From Pradoshia eiseniae (lineage in GTDB: Bacteria > Bacillota > Bacilli > Bacillales > Pradoshiaceae), in NCBI RefSeq assembly GCF_002946355.1, contig NZ_PKOZ01000003.1, positions 241,322 through 305,321 on the forward strand: 64,000 bases of DNA, in the 5' to 3' direction. Positions 35,759-45,704 of the stretch are shown here, piece by piece. Position 1 is the stretch's first letter. Every line of letters begins with the position of its first letter. The position numbers and the translations under genes are program-made. Under the pieces are notes generated by a model. It did not search any database. It worked only from the letters and a program-made list of their open reading frames with translations, and was not told where the DNA came from.

Positions 35759-36274
35759 TTATTTTCCGATTTCTAGTGCCTTCATCATCATGCTCTTAGA
35801 AGCATTAAAGGCTGTAACATTGGCTTCGTATGACCGCGTTGCACTAATAAGGTCAACCGTTTCTCTGAGTGGGTCGACATTCGGCATTTTCACATAACCC
35901 GTCTCTAAGTCCGCATCAGGATGGGAGGGATCATAGACCAATTTGACATTCTCCTCCTCAACATAACCCGCTGCATCAGCATTGGGATTAGTCGGGTCAT
36001 ACACCCTATTTGTTTCTTCTTTGATGCTCTTAACACGTACACCAGATCCGCTGAAGGAAGAACCATTTTCCATAGATTTATTCAAATAGGCAGAAAAGTC
36101 GTTATTTTTCGCTTCGAGCACAACTGTTTTGCGGTTATATGGCTCCCACTGTCCATTGACATATGTACCTCTCGTCGTTTCAGCATTTGCCATATTTGAA
36201 GAGATGATATCCATTCGGAGCCTCTGGGCATTCAATGCACTTGAAGTAATGGAAAGGCTATTAAACATACCCAT
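35759..36274 (-). CDS. flgC: Flagellar basal-body rod protein FlgC
   Basis: FlgC is a proximal rod subunit. The 171-residue protein has the rod signature ITSSALNAQRLRMDIISSNMAN near residues 9-30 and a C-terminal helix with LISATRSYEANVTAFNASK. It contains GYVKMPNV typical of FlgC. Somewhat longer than the roughly 150 residues of B. subtilis, with extra sequence in the central loop (a near-duplicated YDP..PNAD/YDPSHPDAD pair). It starts two bases after flgB. Confidence 0.94.
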   Translation of the reverse strand: MGMFNSLSITSSALNAQRLRMDIISSNMANAETTRGTYVNGQWEPYNRKTVVLEAKNNDFSAYLNKSMENGSSFSGSGVRVKSIKEETNRVYDPTNPNADAAGYVEEENVKLVYDPSHPDADLETGYVKMPNVDPLRETVDLISATRSYEANVTAFNASKSMMMKALEIGK

Positions 36275-36276
36275 TT

Positions 36277-36663
36277 TTAATTTCCTCCTTTAATCACTGT
36301 GCGCAGCGTATTGAAATTACCATTCAGCCGTTCAATGAGCGCATTATAATAGATTTGGTTTGAAGCGAGTTTGCTCATCTCATTGTCCATGTCAACGCTA
36401 TTGCCTGAGCTGTTATAATTCTGAGTATCCCTGCCAATCTTTAAGGGACTTGTTTGGCTTGCTTGGAAATCATAATGCCTGGCATTCGTCTTATGGGCAG
36501 CTGTCCTCATGGCTTCATTTAAGTCAGCGCGGAAGCTGACATTCATCGCCTTGTAATTTGGGGTATCTACATTTGCAATGTTTTGTGATATAACTTCAGA
36601 TTTCAATGAAGAATAATTGATCCCTTGCTGCAGGACTGTTATCGTATTTGAGAATAAGTTCAT
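36277..36663 (-). CDS. flgB: Flagellar basal-body rod protein FlgB, first gene of the fla/che operon
   Basis: FlgB is a proximal rod subunit. The 128-residue product has the signature SLKSEVISQNIANVDTPNYK near residues 17-36 and a C-terminal helix with NQIYYNALIERLNGNFN. The ATG at 36663 has GGAGAAGGAG just upstream; an in-frame start at 36696 has none. It is the first gene of the long flagellar operon, 317 bases after the codY terminator. Confidence 0.95.
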   Translation of the reverse strand: MNLFSNTITVLQQGINYSSLKSEVISQNIANVDTPNYKAMNVSFRADLNEAMRTAAHKTNARHYDFQASQTSPLKIGRDTQNYNSSGNSVDMDNEMSKLASNQIYYNALIERLNGNFNTLRTVIKGGN

Positions 36664-36980
36664 GTCTATTTCTCCTTCTCCTTTCCTATACCGCATAGCA
36701 TCGAATTCTGGTTCTATAGACCTTGTTTTTATATAAAATCCCGCTTAAATTTCCGTATTTATACCGGATAATACAATAATGATGTATAAATACACAGAAA
36801 CTAAAGACTAATTATGCAATTGTTATTTTAATAATAAATAAAATAGGTAAAAAATGATAAGTACTTTAGTCCTAATTTTCTACACTATTTTTATTTTTTC
36901 GACATAATTATCACTCCTAGTACTGCTATACCCACCCAGTTTAAAAGCAAGGCACCTCTATAATCGTTCCGACAATAAAA
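36664..36980 (-). promoter_or_regulatory. AT-rich fla/che operon control region
   Basis: This gene-free, very AT-rich stretch lies between the codY terminator and flgB, where the sigma-A and sigma-D promoters of the flagellar operon are expected. I see no strong match. The best sigma-D-like pair is TAAA with ACCTATTT 16 bases later (minus strand, around 36868-36845). The sequence AATTTTCTACACTAT at 36874-36888 matches 10 of 15 positions of the CodY box AATTTTCWGAAAATT, with a perfect left half. CodY represses this operon in B. subtilis. Confidence 0.4.
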
Positions 36981-37014
36981 AAAGCCCGTTCTCCACTAAT
37001 GGAGAACGGGCTTT
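36981..37014 (-). terminator. Intrinsic terminator after codY
   Basis: A perfect 14-bp stem (AAAGCCCGTTCTCC / GGAGAACGGGCTTT) with a 6-nt loop is followed on the minus strand by TTTTATTG. It separates the xerC-hslVU-codY unit from the flagellar operon. Confidence 0.92.
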
Positions 37015-37025
37015 TTCCTGTTTGA

Positions 37026-37802
37026 TTAACGCTTTAAGCTTTCAAGCTCATTTAAGAATTTAGTATTCAATACTTTAATGTATGTTCCTTTCATACCTAA
37101 AGAGCGTGATTCGATAACACCGGCACTCTCAAGCTTTCTAAGTGCATTGACGATAACAGAACGCGTGATTCCTACACGATCAGCTATCTTGGATGCAACC
37201 AATAGGCCTTCATTACCTTTTAACTCTTCAAAGATATGTTCAATTGCTTCTAATTCACTGTAAGAAAGGGAGCTGATTGCCATTTGAACAACCGCTTTGC
37301 TTCTTGCTTCCTCTTCGATTTCTTCTGCCTTCTCGCGTAGGATTTCCATTCCTACAACTGTCGCACCGTATTCACCAAGGATAAGATCATCATCAGAGAA
37401 TTGCTGCTCGACACGGGACAGAATAAGTGTTCCAAGACGCTCACCGCCGCCTACGATTGGAATGATTGTCGTCAAGCCTGTTTTGAACAAGTCTTTGTTT
37501 TCAACCGGGAATGCTGTATATTCGCTGTTAATATCAATATTAGAGGATGTTTCTTTAATATTGAAAAGATTGTTTGTGTAGTCCTCTGGGAATTGGCGGT
37601 CTTCGAGCATTTTCTTCATACGGTCATTTTCAATTTGCTGATTGATTTGGAAACCAAGCAGCTTCCCTCTGCGGCTTACCACGAAAACGTTCGAATTGAT
37701 TACTTCGCTTAAGCTTTCTGCCATTTCCTTAAAGTTAACTGGTTTACCTCCAGTTTGCTGAAGCATTGAGTTAATTTTTCTTGTCTTGTTTAGTAAATCC
37801 AT
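37026..37802 (-). CDS. codY: Global nutrient regulator CodY
   Basis: CodY senses branched-chain amino acids and GTP and represses stationary-phase, transport and motility genes. The 258-residue protein has an N-terminal GAF domain (about 1-155) and a C-terminal winged helix with [20 protein letters not shown] near residues 202-221. It is nearly identical in layout to B. subtilis CodY. It follows hslU after 128 bases and is transcribed with xerC, hslV and hslU as in B. subtilis. It lies just upstream of its probable target, the flagellar operon. Confidence 0.98.
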   Translation of the reverse strand: MDLLNKTRKINSMLQQTGGKPVNFKEMAESLSEVINSNVFVVSRRGKLLGFQINQQIENDRMKKMLEDRQFPEDYTNNLFNIKETSSNIDINSEYTAFPVENKDLFKTGLTTIIPIVGGGERLGTLILSRVEQQFSDDDLILGEYGATVVGMEILREKAEEIEEEARSKAVVQMAISSLSYSELEAIEHIFEELKGNEGLLVASKIADRVGITRSVIVNALRKLESAGVIESRSLGMKGTYIKVLNTKFLNELESLKR

Positions 37803-37930
37803 TATTTTTCTTCCTCCTAGAAATTGTGCTTGTATTATTCAACCAACGCATTAAGTGAATTGGATAATGTTTACGAGTAATTTGTAACTATTTGTATGTA
37901 CCCCAAAAGATCCTTTTAAAACCAGTACCT

Positions 37931-39343
37931 TTACAGGATAAATTCACTTAAGTCCTTGTTCTTAGAAATCTCACCGAGCTTTTCATCCACATATTGAGGC
38001 GTAATCAAGATTTTTTCTAATGTGATTTCCGGTGCTTCAAAGGAAAGATCCTCGAGTAATTTTTCTAAAATCGTATGCAGCCTGCGGGCTCCGATATTAT
38101 CCGTATTTTGATTCACTTCAAATGCTACTTCGGCTATTCTACGAATAGCTTCGTCTGAAAATTCAATTTGTATACCTTCTGTTTCCAATAAAGCGATATA
38201 TTGTTTGATTAACGCATTATCAGGTTCAACCAATACTTTATAAAAATCGTCAACAGATAGCTTTTTCAATTCTACTCGAATCGGGAAACGTCCTTGCAAT
38301 TCCGGAATTAAATCAGATGGCTTAGCAATATGAAAAGCTCCTGCCGCAATAAATAAAACATGGTCTGTCTTTAGGGTTCCATATTTAGTGACAACAGTCG
38401 ACCCCTCAACAACAGGCAGAATATCCCTTTGTACACCTTCTCTGGATACATCGGCCGAGGAACCGCCAGCATTTTTGGAAGCAATCTTATCAATCTCATC
38501 AATGAAGATGATTCCATTTTGCTCAGCACGCTCCAGTGCCACTTGGGTTACTTCATCCATGTCAATTAATTTTTGTGCCTCTTCATTCGCAAGTACCTTT
38601 CGGGCATCCTTAACAGCGAGCTTTCTCTTCTTCTGCTTCTTTGGCATCAGATTGCTGAAAGCATCCTGCATATTCATGCCCATCTGTTCCATGCCGGAGC
38701 CTTGAAGCATATCAAACATAGATGGGGGCTGCTCTTCCACCTCTACGGTAATGACCTCTTCTTCTAGCTCTCCTCTGAATAGCTTTTCCTTGATGACTCT
38801 CCGCTTTTCATTGAGGGATTTTTCTTCATCCTCACTTGCGTCTGATGAATCTGTCTCATTGGATGAGCCGCCAAAAATCATCTCTAATGGATTTTTAAAC
38901 CCGGCCTGCTTTTTATTCGATGGGACGAGTTGCTCGACGATGCGGGTATTGGCATTTTCGATCGCCTTATCTTTTACCTCAAGCATCCTCTCTTCTTTCA
39001 CAAGCCGGACTGCCGTTTCCGCTAAATCCCTGACCATGCTTTCCACATCACGTCCAACATAGCCGACTTCCGTAAATTTGGTTGCTTCCACTTTAACGAA
39101 AGGTGCTTTGACGATTTTGGCGATTCGGCGTGCGATTTCTGTTTTCCCGACACCAGTCGGCCCAATCATCAAAATATTCTTCGGAACGATTTCGTCACGA
39201 AGCTCTTCAGCAAGCAAGCCTCGGCGATATCGGTTACGAAGGGCGACAGCTACCGCTTTTTTTGCATCATTTTGCCCGATTATATATTGGTCGAGCCTTT
39301 CCACAATCTGTCTTGGAGTTAAATTACGTACAACCGGTTTCAT
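37931..39343 (-). CDS. hslU: HslU (ClpY) AAA+ unfoldase
   Basis: HslU unfolds proteins and feeds them to the HslV peptidase. The 470-residue protein has the pore-domain ATPase with Walker [16 protein letters not shown] near residues 57-71, a charged inserted I domain (about 110-250, with an acidic [14 protein letters not shown] run), Walker B FIDEID near 278, and the C-terminal tail LSEFIL that docks into HslV. Length matches B. subtilis ClpY. It starts 18 bases after hslV. Confidence 0.97.
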   Translation of the reverse strand: MKPVVRNLTPRQIVERLDQYIIGQNDAKKAVAVALRNRYRRGLLAEELRDEIVPKNILMIGPTGVGKTEIARRIAKIVKAPFVKVEATKFTEVGYVGRDVESMVRDLAETAVRLVKEERMLEVKDKAIENANTRIVEQLVPSNKKQAGFKNPLEMIFGGSSNETDSSDASEDEEKSLNEKRRVIKEKLFRGELEEEVITVEVEEQPPSMFDMLQGSGMEQMGMNMQDAFSNLMPKKQKKRKLAVKDARKVLANEEAQKLIDMDEVTQVALERAEQNGIIFIDEIDKIASKNAGGSSADVSREGVQRDILPVVEGSTVVTKYGTLKTDHVLFIAAGAFHIAKPSDLIPELQGRFPIRVELKKLSVDDFYKVLVEPDNALIKQYIALLETEGIQIEFSDEAIRRIAEVAFEVNQNTDNIGARRLHTILEKLLEDLSFEAPEITLEKILITPQYVDEKLGEISKNKDLSEFIL

Positions 39344-39361
39344 CTTGTATCCTCCTTTGCC

Positions 39362-39904
39362 TTATAGCTCTTCCAAAATGATATTTGAATTCGTATATAC
39401 ACAAATTTCAGAGGCAATAGTTAATGAAGCATGAGCAATTTCCCTTGCTGTCATTTTATCACCGGAGAATCGTTTTAATGCACGGCCTGCTGACAATGCA
39501 TAATTTCCTCCTGATCCGATGGCAAGAATGCCATCATCAGGTTCGATGACTTCTCCCGTTCCAGAGATTAAAAGCATGCTGTTCGTATCCATGACGATTA
39601 GCATGGCTTCCAACTTTCTTAATACTTTGTCACTGCGCCACTGTTTCGCCAGCTCTACTGCCGCCCTTTGAAGATTTCCATTGTATTCATGTAACTTGCT
39701 CTCAAACATTTCAAACAATGAAAAAGCATCCGCAACTGAACCGGCAAAGCCGGCAAGCACCTTGCCATTAAAGAGTTTTCTAACCTTTCTTGCCGTATGT
39801 TTCATCACGACTGCATTTCCCATTGTCACTTGCCCGTCTCCGGCCATGGCATATCCGCCATTATGTGATACGGCAAATATAGTAGTAGCGTGAAATTGTT
39901 CCAT
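39362..39904 (-). CDS. hslV: HslV (ClpQ) peptidase subunit
   Basis: HslV is the proteasome-beta-like peptidase of the HslUV complex. The 180-residue protein has FHATTIFAV at residues 4-12, [20 protein letters not shown] and [14 protein letters not shown], all typical. I prefer the second ATG (39904), with AGGAG seven bases upstream. This gives MEQFHATT, aligned with other Bacillus proteins. Unlike B. subtilis, which begins MSSFHATT and uses an N-terminal serine, there is no Ser or Thr at positions 2-3, so the nucleophile would be Thr7 after removal of a short propeptide. Confidence 0.95.
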   Translation of the reverse strand: MEQFHATTIFAVSHNGGYAMAGDGQVTMGNAVVMKHTARKVRKLFNGKVLAGFAGSVADAFSLFEMFESKLHEYNGNLQRAAVELAKQWRSDKVLRKLEAMLIVMDTNSMLLISGTGEVIEPDDGILAIGSGGNYALSAGRALKRFSGDKMTAREIAHASLTIASEICVYTNSNIILEEL

Positions 39905-39945
39905 CATACAACTCCTTACCCCTTAATCAGGACATATTCTAATCT

Positions 39946-40845
39946 CTAAGCTCTGGGATGACTATTGTTATAAACTTCTCTAAGTCTTTCCTTCGTCACA
40001 TGAGTATACACTTGTGTAGATTGCACGGACGAATGTCCAAGCAGCTCTTGTACCGAGCGAATATCCGCTCCATTATTCAATAAATGGGTCGCGAAACTAT
40101 GCCTCAGCATATGCGGATATAAATTGGTATTACCACATGCCTTTTCAATCATATTCGTTAGTATATATCGAACTCCCCTTGGAGTCAGAGGTGTCCCTCT
40201 CTGGTTCACAAATAAGAAATTATGCGATTGACCACCCTTGGCCATTAGTTTGCCTCTTGAGTGCCCGATATAATCGAGTAAAGCATCCTTGGCAAGCTCC
40301 CCAAATGGGATATATCGGTCCTTGCTTCCTTTCCCATGGGCAAGAACAGTCATTAAAGAGAAGTCCACATCGCTCATTTCAACATTGCAACACTCGCTGA
40401 CCCGCATGCCCGTGGCATACAGCATCTCAACTAATGCCATGTCCCGTTTTCCCAAATCGGTCGTTAGATCTATGGAATCAAAGATAGCTTCCATTTCTTC
40501 TTCATATTTAAATCTTGGAAGTCTTTGTTCTCTTTTAGGAAGCGAAACACTCGCAAATGGATTTTCAGATACGATATTCTCCCGCATTAAATATTTATAA
40601 AAGGAGCGCAAGCACGATATCTTTCTGCTTATACTCCTTTTTGACAAATTATGTTCAGTTAAACTCGTGATATATAATCGGGTATCAGCATACTTTACTA
40701 AGTCTAGTGCAGGAATTGCTTGCTCATCCATGAACAAAAGAAATTCCTGAATATCCTTTCGGTAGCATGCAATAGTATATTTTGAATAGTTTTTTTCGAT
40801 TTGTAAATACTTTATATAATTTTCTATTGAAGTTTCAATGTTCAC
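39946..40845 (-). CDS. xerC: Tyrosine recombinase XerC (CodV)
   Basis: XerC works with XerD at the dif site to resolve chromosome dimers. The 299-residue protein has an N-terminal SAM-like core-binding domain (about 1-90) and a catalytic domain with Arg in ATGMRVSE, Lys in HGKGSKDRYIP, the HMLRHSFATHL box, LGHSSV and the Tyr nucleophile in STQVYTHV. The GTG start at 40845 (MNIETSIEN) has GCGGGG eight bases upstream. A conspicuous hairpin lies just upstream at 40864-40896. Ordering xerC-hslV-hslU-codY is as in B. subtilis. Confidence 0.95.
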   Translation of the reverse strand: MNIETSIENYIKYLQIEKNYSKYTIACYRKDIQEFLLFMDEQAIPALDLVKYADTRLYITSLTEHNLSKRSISRKISCLRSFYKYLMRENIVSENPFASVSLPKREQRLPRFKYEEEMEAIFDSIDLTTDLGKRDMALVEMLYATGMRVSECCNVEMSDVDFSLMTVLAHGKGSKDRYIPFGELAKDALLDYIGHSRGKLMAKGGQSHNFLFVNQRGTPLTPRGVRYILTNMIEKACGNTNLYPHMLRHSFATHLLNNGADIRSVQELLGHSSVQSTQVYTHVTKERLREVYNNSHPRA

Positions 40846-40863
40846 AATATTCACCCCGCACAA

Positions 40864-40896
40864 GGGTCACTAAATGTTATCACATTTTCGTGACCC
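40864..40896. repeat. Long interrupted inverted repeat upstream of xerC
   Basis: Arms GGGTCAC (40864-40870) and GTGACCC (40890-40896) are perfect, and an inner pair AAATGT (40872-40877) / ACATTT (40882-40887) extends the stem to 13 bp with one small bulge and a 4-nt loop. It lies between the trmFO stop and the xerC ribosome-binding site. Neither strand has a T-run after it, so it is not a typical terminator. Confidence 0.6.
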
Positions 40897-40908
40897 AAGC
40901 AATAAATT

Positions 40909-42216
40909 TTACAAACTATTCAAAAAGTTTCGAATTGTTTCTAATGCGCGTTCTGCATGGGCTTCTGCACGCTCTTGTTTCGATTTAATCCTTCTTCCGA
41001 GGTCTGGGAAGAGGCCGAAATTTGCGTTCATCGGCTGGAAGTTTTTTGCATTGGTTGTCGTAATATAATTCGCCATACTGCCCATCGCTGTTTCTGTCGG
41101 AAACGCAATCGGCTCAGCTCCTTCAGCCAATCTCGCAGCATTGATACCCGCTATCAAGCCAGAAGCGGCGGATTCGACATATCCCTCTACACCCGTCATT
41201 TGACCCGCAAAGAAAAGATTCTCTCTACTTCTCAGCTGGTATGTATTCTTTAAGACCTTTGGAGAGTTAATGAACGTATTGCGGTGCATAACCCCATAAC
41301 GAACAATCTCAGCATTTTCTAATCCAGGAATCAAACGGATAACTTCCTTTTGCGGACCCCATTTCAAATGAGTTTGGAAGCCGACAATATTATATAACGT
41401 ACCTGCAGCATCATCCTGTCTCAATTGCACGACAGCATATGGTCTTTTTCCTGTCTTAGGATCTTCAAGACCAACTGGCTTCATCGGGCCGAATAGCATC
41501 GTTTTCTTCCCTCTGCTCGCCATAACTTCAATAGGCATACAGCCCTCGAAGAAAATTTCCTTTTCAAACTCTTTCAATGGGACGGTTTCTGCACTGATTA
41601 AAGCTTCATAAAATGTATTGAATTCCTCTTCGGTCATCGGGCAATTGAGGTAAGCCGCTTCCCCTTTATCATAACGTGATTTCAGATACACCTTATTCAT
41701 GTCTATGCTGTCTTTTTCGATAATTGGCGCAGCAGCATCATAGAAATAAAAATAATCCTCTCCAGTCAGCTTGCTAATCTCTTTCGAAAGTGCTTCACTC
41801 GTTAGCGGACCTGTTGCAATAATCGTAATTCCCTCAGTTGGAATTTCAGTTAATTCCTCAGTATGAATCGTGATATTCGGGTGGTTTTTTAGTGTCTCTG
41901 TCACCCTCCCCGCAAACTCATGTCTGTCAACAGCTAAGGCTCCACCCGCTGGTACAGAACTATTGTCGGCTGAATCAATAATCAAGGAATTCAGATGGCG
42001 CATTTCTTCCTTTAACACTCCAACTGCATTTGTTAATGTATTGGCGCGCAAGGAATTGCTGCATACCAATTCAGCGAATTTATCCGTATGGTGAGCAGGT
42101 GTCTGCTTCACTGGTCTCATTTCATATAAATCCACATGAATACCTCTTTGGGCGATTTGCCACGCCGCTTCACTTCCAGCGAGCCCTGCGCCTACTACTG
42201 TAACACTTTTTTTCAT
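40909..42216 (-). CDS. trmFO: Methylenetetrahydrofolate-tRNA (uracil-54-C5)-methyltransferase TrmFO
   Basis: TrmFO makes ribothymidine at tRNA position 54 using methylene-THF and FADH2. The 435-residue flavoprotein has the FAD-binding motif [16 protein letters not shown] near residues 6-21, [20 protein letters not shown] near 52-71, and the C-terminal FAD-contact segment with [18 protein letters not shown] near 337-354. It is related to GidA but has the shorter TrmFO length. It follows topA after a 194-base gap that holds the topA terminator at its start and nothing else I can identify. Confidence 0.96.
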   Translation of the reverse strand: MKKSVTVVGAGLAGSEAAWQIAQRGIHVDLYEMRPVKQTPAHHTDKFAELVCSNSLRANTLTNAVGVLKEEMRHLNSLIIDSADNSSVPAGGALAVDRHEFAGRVTETLKNHPNITIHTEELTEIPTEGITIIATGPLTSEALSKEISKLTGEDYFYFYDAAAPIIEKDSIDMNKVYLKSRYDKGEAAYLNCPMTEEEFNTFYEALISAETVPLKEFEKEIFFEGCMPIEVMASRGKKTMLFGPMKPVGLEDPKTGKRPYAVVQLRQDDAAGTLYNIVGFQTHLKWGPQKEVIRLIPGLENAEIVRYGVMHRNTFINSPKVLKNTYQLRSRENLFFAGQMTGVEGYVESAASGLIAGINAARLAEGAEPIAFPTETAMGSMANYITTTNAKNFQPMNANFGLFPDLGRRIKSKQERAEAHAERALETIRNFLNSL

Positions 42217-42383
42217 CTATAAACCTCCACGAAGTCGTACTATGTAGAATACGCCAGTAATTTATTACATCATACTATTATTTTACAGAATAGCATCAAT
42301 ATGCAAGCAATACTATATACCATATTCCTACGGATTCCAAAGGAAAAAGTTTCATCTTAATTATTTCTTTCAAAAAATGAAGA

Positions 42384-42409
42384 GAAGGAAGAGCCTCTGC
42401 TCTTCCTTC
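42384..42409 (-). terminator. Intrinsic terminator after topA
   Basis: A perfect 11-bp stem (GAAGGAAGAGC / GCTCTTCCTTC) with a CTCT loop lies one base after the topA stop. The minus-strand flank TCTTCATTTTTT has its T-run about six bases away from the stem. Confidence 0.75.
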
Positions 42410-42410
42410 C

Positions 42411-44486
42411 TTAGACTTGGGTTTCTTCTTTATAACTGCAATTCGTACACTGAACCTGTACACCTTTTTTAAGCTTCTTCTCAACAAGCGGTCCATTACA
42501 TTTTGGACAAGGCCGCTGCAGCGGTTTATCCCAGGAGACAAAATCGCAGGTCGGGTAGCGGTCACAGCCATAAAAAACTCGGCGTTTCTTGCTTTTCCTT
42601 TCAACGATGTTTCCCTCATCACATTTCGGACATTTAACCCCAATTTCTTTAACGATCGGTTTCGTATTCCGGCAGTCAGGGAAATTGCTGCAGGCCATGA
42701 ATTTACCGTAGCGGCCCATCTTATAGACCATTGGGGAGCCGCATTCCTCACACATTTCTCCGGTCGGCTCATCCTTTATTTCAATCTTCTCCATTTCGAC
42801 CTCGGCTTTTTCTAAATCCTTCTCAAAGCCTTGGTAGAATTGGTCGATAATATTGACCCATTCGATTTCGCCATCCTCAATATGGTCAAGATCACTTTCC
42901 ATTTTGGCGGTGAACTCCACATCAAGGATATCCGGGAAGAACTCCATCATAATGTCATTGACAATCTCCCCTAGCTCAGTTGGGATGAATCGTTTATTAT
43001 CAAGGGCGACATATCCCCGTTTTTGTATCGTATCAAGTGTCGGAGCATAAGTGGATGGGCGGCCAATTCCCAGTTCTTCCAACGTCTTGACAAGACGGGC
43101 CTCTGTATAGCGCGGAGGCGGCTGAGTGAAATGCTGATTCGGCACGATATCCTTGGAGTAAACAACATCGCCCTCAGAAAGCTCTGGCAGCAGGTTCTCT
43201 TTCTCCTCAGTATGGTCATCTGAGCCCTCAACATATACCTTCATGAAACCAGGGAACTTTACTTTCGAGCCATTAGCCCTGAAAAGAACTCCCCCTGCCG
43301 CTAAATCAACAGCCATTGTATCCATGACAGCAGGTGACATCTGGCTAGCCAGGAAACGTTCCCATATGAGTTTATATAATCGGTACTGATCTCTGGAAAG
43401 GAAGTCCTTGATGGAAGATGGCTCTCTTAGAACGCTCGTTGGACGCACCGCTTCGTGGGCATCCTGGGCTCCGCTGCTTTGCTTGTCTTTACGCGGAGCT
43501 TGAGAATGGTATTCTTCCCCATATTGGGAACCAATCCAGCCTCTTGCTTCATTTTGAGCTGTTTCAGAAATCCTGGTCGAGTCTGTACGCATATACGTAA
43601 TTAACCCGACAGTGCCTTCTTTGCCAATTTCAATTCCCTCATAAAGCTGCTGAGCAATCATCATCGTTTTCTTCGCACGGAAGTTCAATTTGCGGGCTGC
43701 TTCCTGTTGAAGGGAAGAGGTTGTGAATGGAGGTGCTGGGTTACGTTTCCTTTCCTTCTTCGTCACCTTTTGGACCGTAAACTCGTTCCCCGTAATCTTA
43801 GCGAGGATTCCTTTTACGTCATCTTCGTTTGAAAGCTTAACCTTCTCCTTATCAAAAGAGTGGAAGCTTGCCTCAAACTCTTTTTTCCCCTTGAGGAATG
43901 CACCATTAATGGACCAGTATTCTTCTGGTATGAACCTTTTGATTTCTTTCTCACGATCAATGATAAGTCTCACCGCAATAGATTGTACTCGGCCGGCGCT
44001 TAATCCTTTTTTCACTTTCTTCCATAATAGCGGGCTGATATTATATCCGACCAATCTATCAAGAATCCGTCTAGCCTGCTGGGCATCTACAAGATTCATC
44101 TTGATGGGACGTGGATGTTTAAAGGATTCCTTGATTGCATCCTTTGTGATCTCATTGAACACAACCCGGCAATCTGAGTTAATATCAACCCCAAGGCTAT
44201 GAGCCAAATGCCAGGCAATTGCTTCCCCTTCACGATCGGGGTCGGCTGCGAGATAGACTTTCTTTGCTTTTTTGGCAGCAGTCTTCAATTCTTTCAAAAC
44301 ATCACCCTTGCCGCGAATGGTAATGTATTTCGGTTCGTAATTATGTTGAACATCCACACCTGTTTGACTTTTCGGCAAATCGCGAACATGACCCATGGAT
44401 GCTTTTACTTTATATTTTTTTCCTAAATATTTTTCTATGGTTTTCGCTTTTGCAGGCGACTCCACAATCACTAAATAATCCGCCAT
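42411..44486 (-). CDS. topA: DNA topoisomerase I
   Basis: TopA relaxes negative supercoils by a type IA mechanism. The 691-residue protein has the TOPRIM domain ([18 protein letters not shown] at residues 5-22, [15 protein letters not shown] near 80-94) and the active-site region with [11 protein letters not shown] near 298-308. The C-terminus has three cysteine-rich zinc-ribbon motifs: CEECGSPM...CSNFPDC, CPKCDEG...CDRYPTC and CPKCNGP...CTNC. Length is normal for Bacillus. It is served by a good promoter at 44536-44565. Confidence 0.98.
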   Translation of the reverse strand: MADYLVIVESPAKAKTIEKYLGKKYKVKASMGHVRDLPKSQTGVDVQHNYEPKYITIRGKGDVLKELKTAAKKAKKVYLAADPDREGEAIAWHLAHSLGVDINSDCRVVFNEITKDAIKESFKHPRPIKMNLVDAQQARRILDRLVGYNISPLLWKKVKKGLSAGRVQSIAVRLIIDREKEIKRFIPEEYWSINGAFLKGKKEFEASFHSFDKEKVKLSNEDDVKGILAKITGNEFTVQKVTKKERKRNPAPPFTTSSLQQEAARKLNFRAKKTMMIAQQLYEGIEIGKEGTVGLITYMRTDSTRISETAQNEARGWIGSQYGEEYHSQAPRKDKQSSGAQDAHEAVRPTSVLREPSSIKDFLSRDQYRLYKLIWERFLASQMSPAVMDTMAVDLAAGGVLFRANGSKVKFPGFMKVYVEGSDDHTEEKENLLPELSEGDVVYSKDIVPNQHFTQPPPRYTEARLVKTLEELGIGRPSTYAPTLDTIQKRGYVALDNKRFIPTELGEIVNDIMMEFFPDILDVEFTAKMESDLDHIEDGEIEWVNIIDQFYQGFEKDLEKAEVEMEKIEIKDEPTGEMCEECGSPMVYKMGRYGKFMACSNFPDCRNTKPIVKEIGVKCPKCDEGNIVERKSKKRRVFYGCDRYPTCDFVSWDKPLQRPCPKCNGPLVEKKLKKGVQVQCTNCSYKEETQV

Positions 44487-44535
44487 TATTTTCCTCCTTA
44501 AGAGGTTCTCTATTCTCTATTATTATGCATGTATG

Positions 44536-44565
44536 ATTATGCAGGTTTAATTTCGCATCTGTCAA
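44536..44565 (-). promoter_or_regulatory. Sigma-A promoter of topA
   Basis: On the minus strand a perfect TTGACA (44565-44560) is followed after 18 bases by CATAAT (44541-44536). The ATG of topA is about 50 bases downstream. The rest of the 248-base gap up to dprA is AT-rich, with a further TTGACA lacking a -10 partner; no clear terminator for dprA was found there. Confidence 0.72.
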
Positions 44566-44734
44566 TCTTTGTTTCATTTTAATTCTAAACAGTCTGTCAT
44601 TTCGGACTTATTGATTTAGTTGTCAAAAAAAACCTTGTCTGAAGCACAATGTATAACAGAAACACTTTTTTTGCAACCTTAAATGTTTTATATAACTGTT
44701 TTGTTATTTTCATTTCCAATGTTTTTCCTGTCGT

Positions 44735-45607
44735 CTATTCCCATTCTGAAATAATGTCATAAGCGTCCGTAACAAGCTTTGCCCCTTCTTTAATCCAGGC
44801 ATTTGTTCCTGAGGAAGATGCGGAAAAGATGTTTCCTGGGATAGCAAAAATGTCCTTTCCTTGTTCAAGGCCCCGCTCAACAGTGATAAATGTCCCGCTT
44901 TTCTGCTTACTCTCTACCACTAAGATAGCTCTTGATAAACCACTGATTATTCGATTTCTCATCGGGAAGTGCCAAGGCTTTGGTTTGAATATAGGAGGAT
45001 ATTCAGAAAGAATAAGACCTTTTCGCAAAATCATGTGAGATAAAGGGGTGTTTTCCTGCGGATAAATATGATAGAGCCCTCCGCCTATTACAGCAATACA
45101 GTCTCCATCGCTTTGAAGCGTAATTCTATGGGCCATGGCATCTATTCCCTTGGCCAAGCCGCTTACAATACTCATTTCAGCTGCGACAAATTCCGGCACC
45201 ATCCGTTTCAGCACTTCCTGGCCATAGTGTGTTGGTGCTCGAGTGCCAATAATGGCTAAAATCCGCTGATGTGTCAATAGCTTGACATTTCCTTTAGCAT
45301 ATAAATTCCATGGTTGTTGATAAATATTAGTCAAGGTAATCGGATATTCCTTATCGAGAAAAGATATGCAGCGGATAGCATCCTGCTCATAAATGGAGAT
45401 CATTTGTTGAAGTTTTGGATCATGAAGATCTTTTAAGAAGAATTGGAGGGTGGGGGATTCAAGCGAGAGGAGCTTCTTCCAGTAATCTGCAGGTCTCGAA
45501 TATACCTTCAGCAGCTCTGGATCATCCTTTAAAATACGGTACATTCCCTTCCAGGTCATGCCTCGGCAGTGGTCCAAATGAACCAGCCTGTCTTTCCATT
45601 CATCCAT
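44735..45607 (-). CDS. dprA: DNA processing protein DprA (Smf)
   Basis: DprA loads RecA on single-stranded DNA during natural transformation. The 290-residue protein has the Rossmann-like domain with IGTRAPTHYG near residues 117-126, SGLAKGIDAMAHR near 144-156, IGGGLYHIYPQEN and MRNRIISGLSRAILVVES. The N-terminal helical part is variable. Length fits Bacillus DprA (Smf). Its presence shows competence potential but not that the strain is competent. It lies between the sucD terminator and topA. Confidence 0.95.
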   Translation of the reverse strand: MDEWKDRLVHLDHCRGMTWKGMYRILKDDPELLKVYSRPADYWKKLLSLESPTLQFFLKDLHDPKLQQMISIYEQDAIRCISFLDKEYPITLTNIYQQPWNLYAKGNVKLLTHQRILAIIGTRAPTHYGQEVLKRMVPEFVAAEMSIVSGLAKGIDAMAHRITLQSDGDCIAVIGGGLYHIYPQENTPLSHMILRKGLILSEYPPIFKPKPWHFPMRNRIISGLSRAILVVESKQKSGTFITVERGLEQGKDIFAIPGNIFSASSSGTNAWIKEGAKLVTDAYDIISEWE

Positions 45608-45665
45608 GATATCTCTCCTTTATTCTAGTTTACTTATCTATTGCCCGCTCAAAATGATGAAGGAA

Positions 45666-45691
45666 AGGTGCTCTCCTGATGGAGAGCACCT
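45666..45691 (-). terminator. Intrinsic terminator after sucD
   Basis: A perfect 11-bp stem (AGGTGCTCTCC / GGAGAGCACCT) with a TGAT loop is followed on the minus strand by TTTCCTTC. It ends the sucCD unit 13 bases after the sucD stop. Confidence 0.85.
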
Positions 45692-45704
45692 GAATCATTA
45701 ACCA

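Noticed and set aside
36845-36868. Sigma-D promoter for flgB
   Set aside because: TAAA with ACCTATTT matches only five of eight positions of the -10 consensus; too weak in AT-rich DNA to call.
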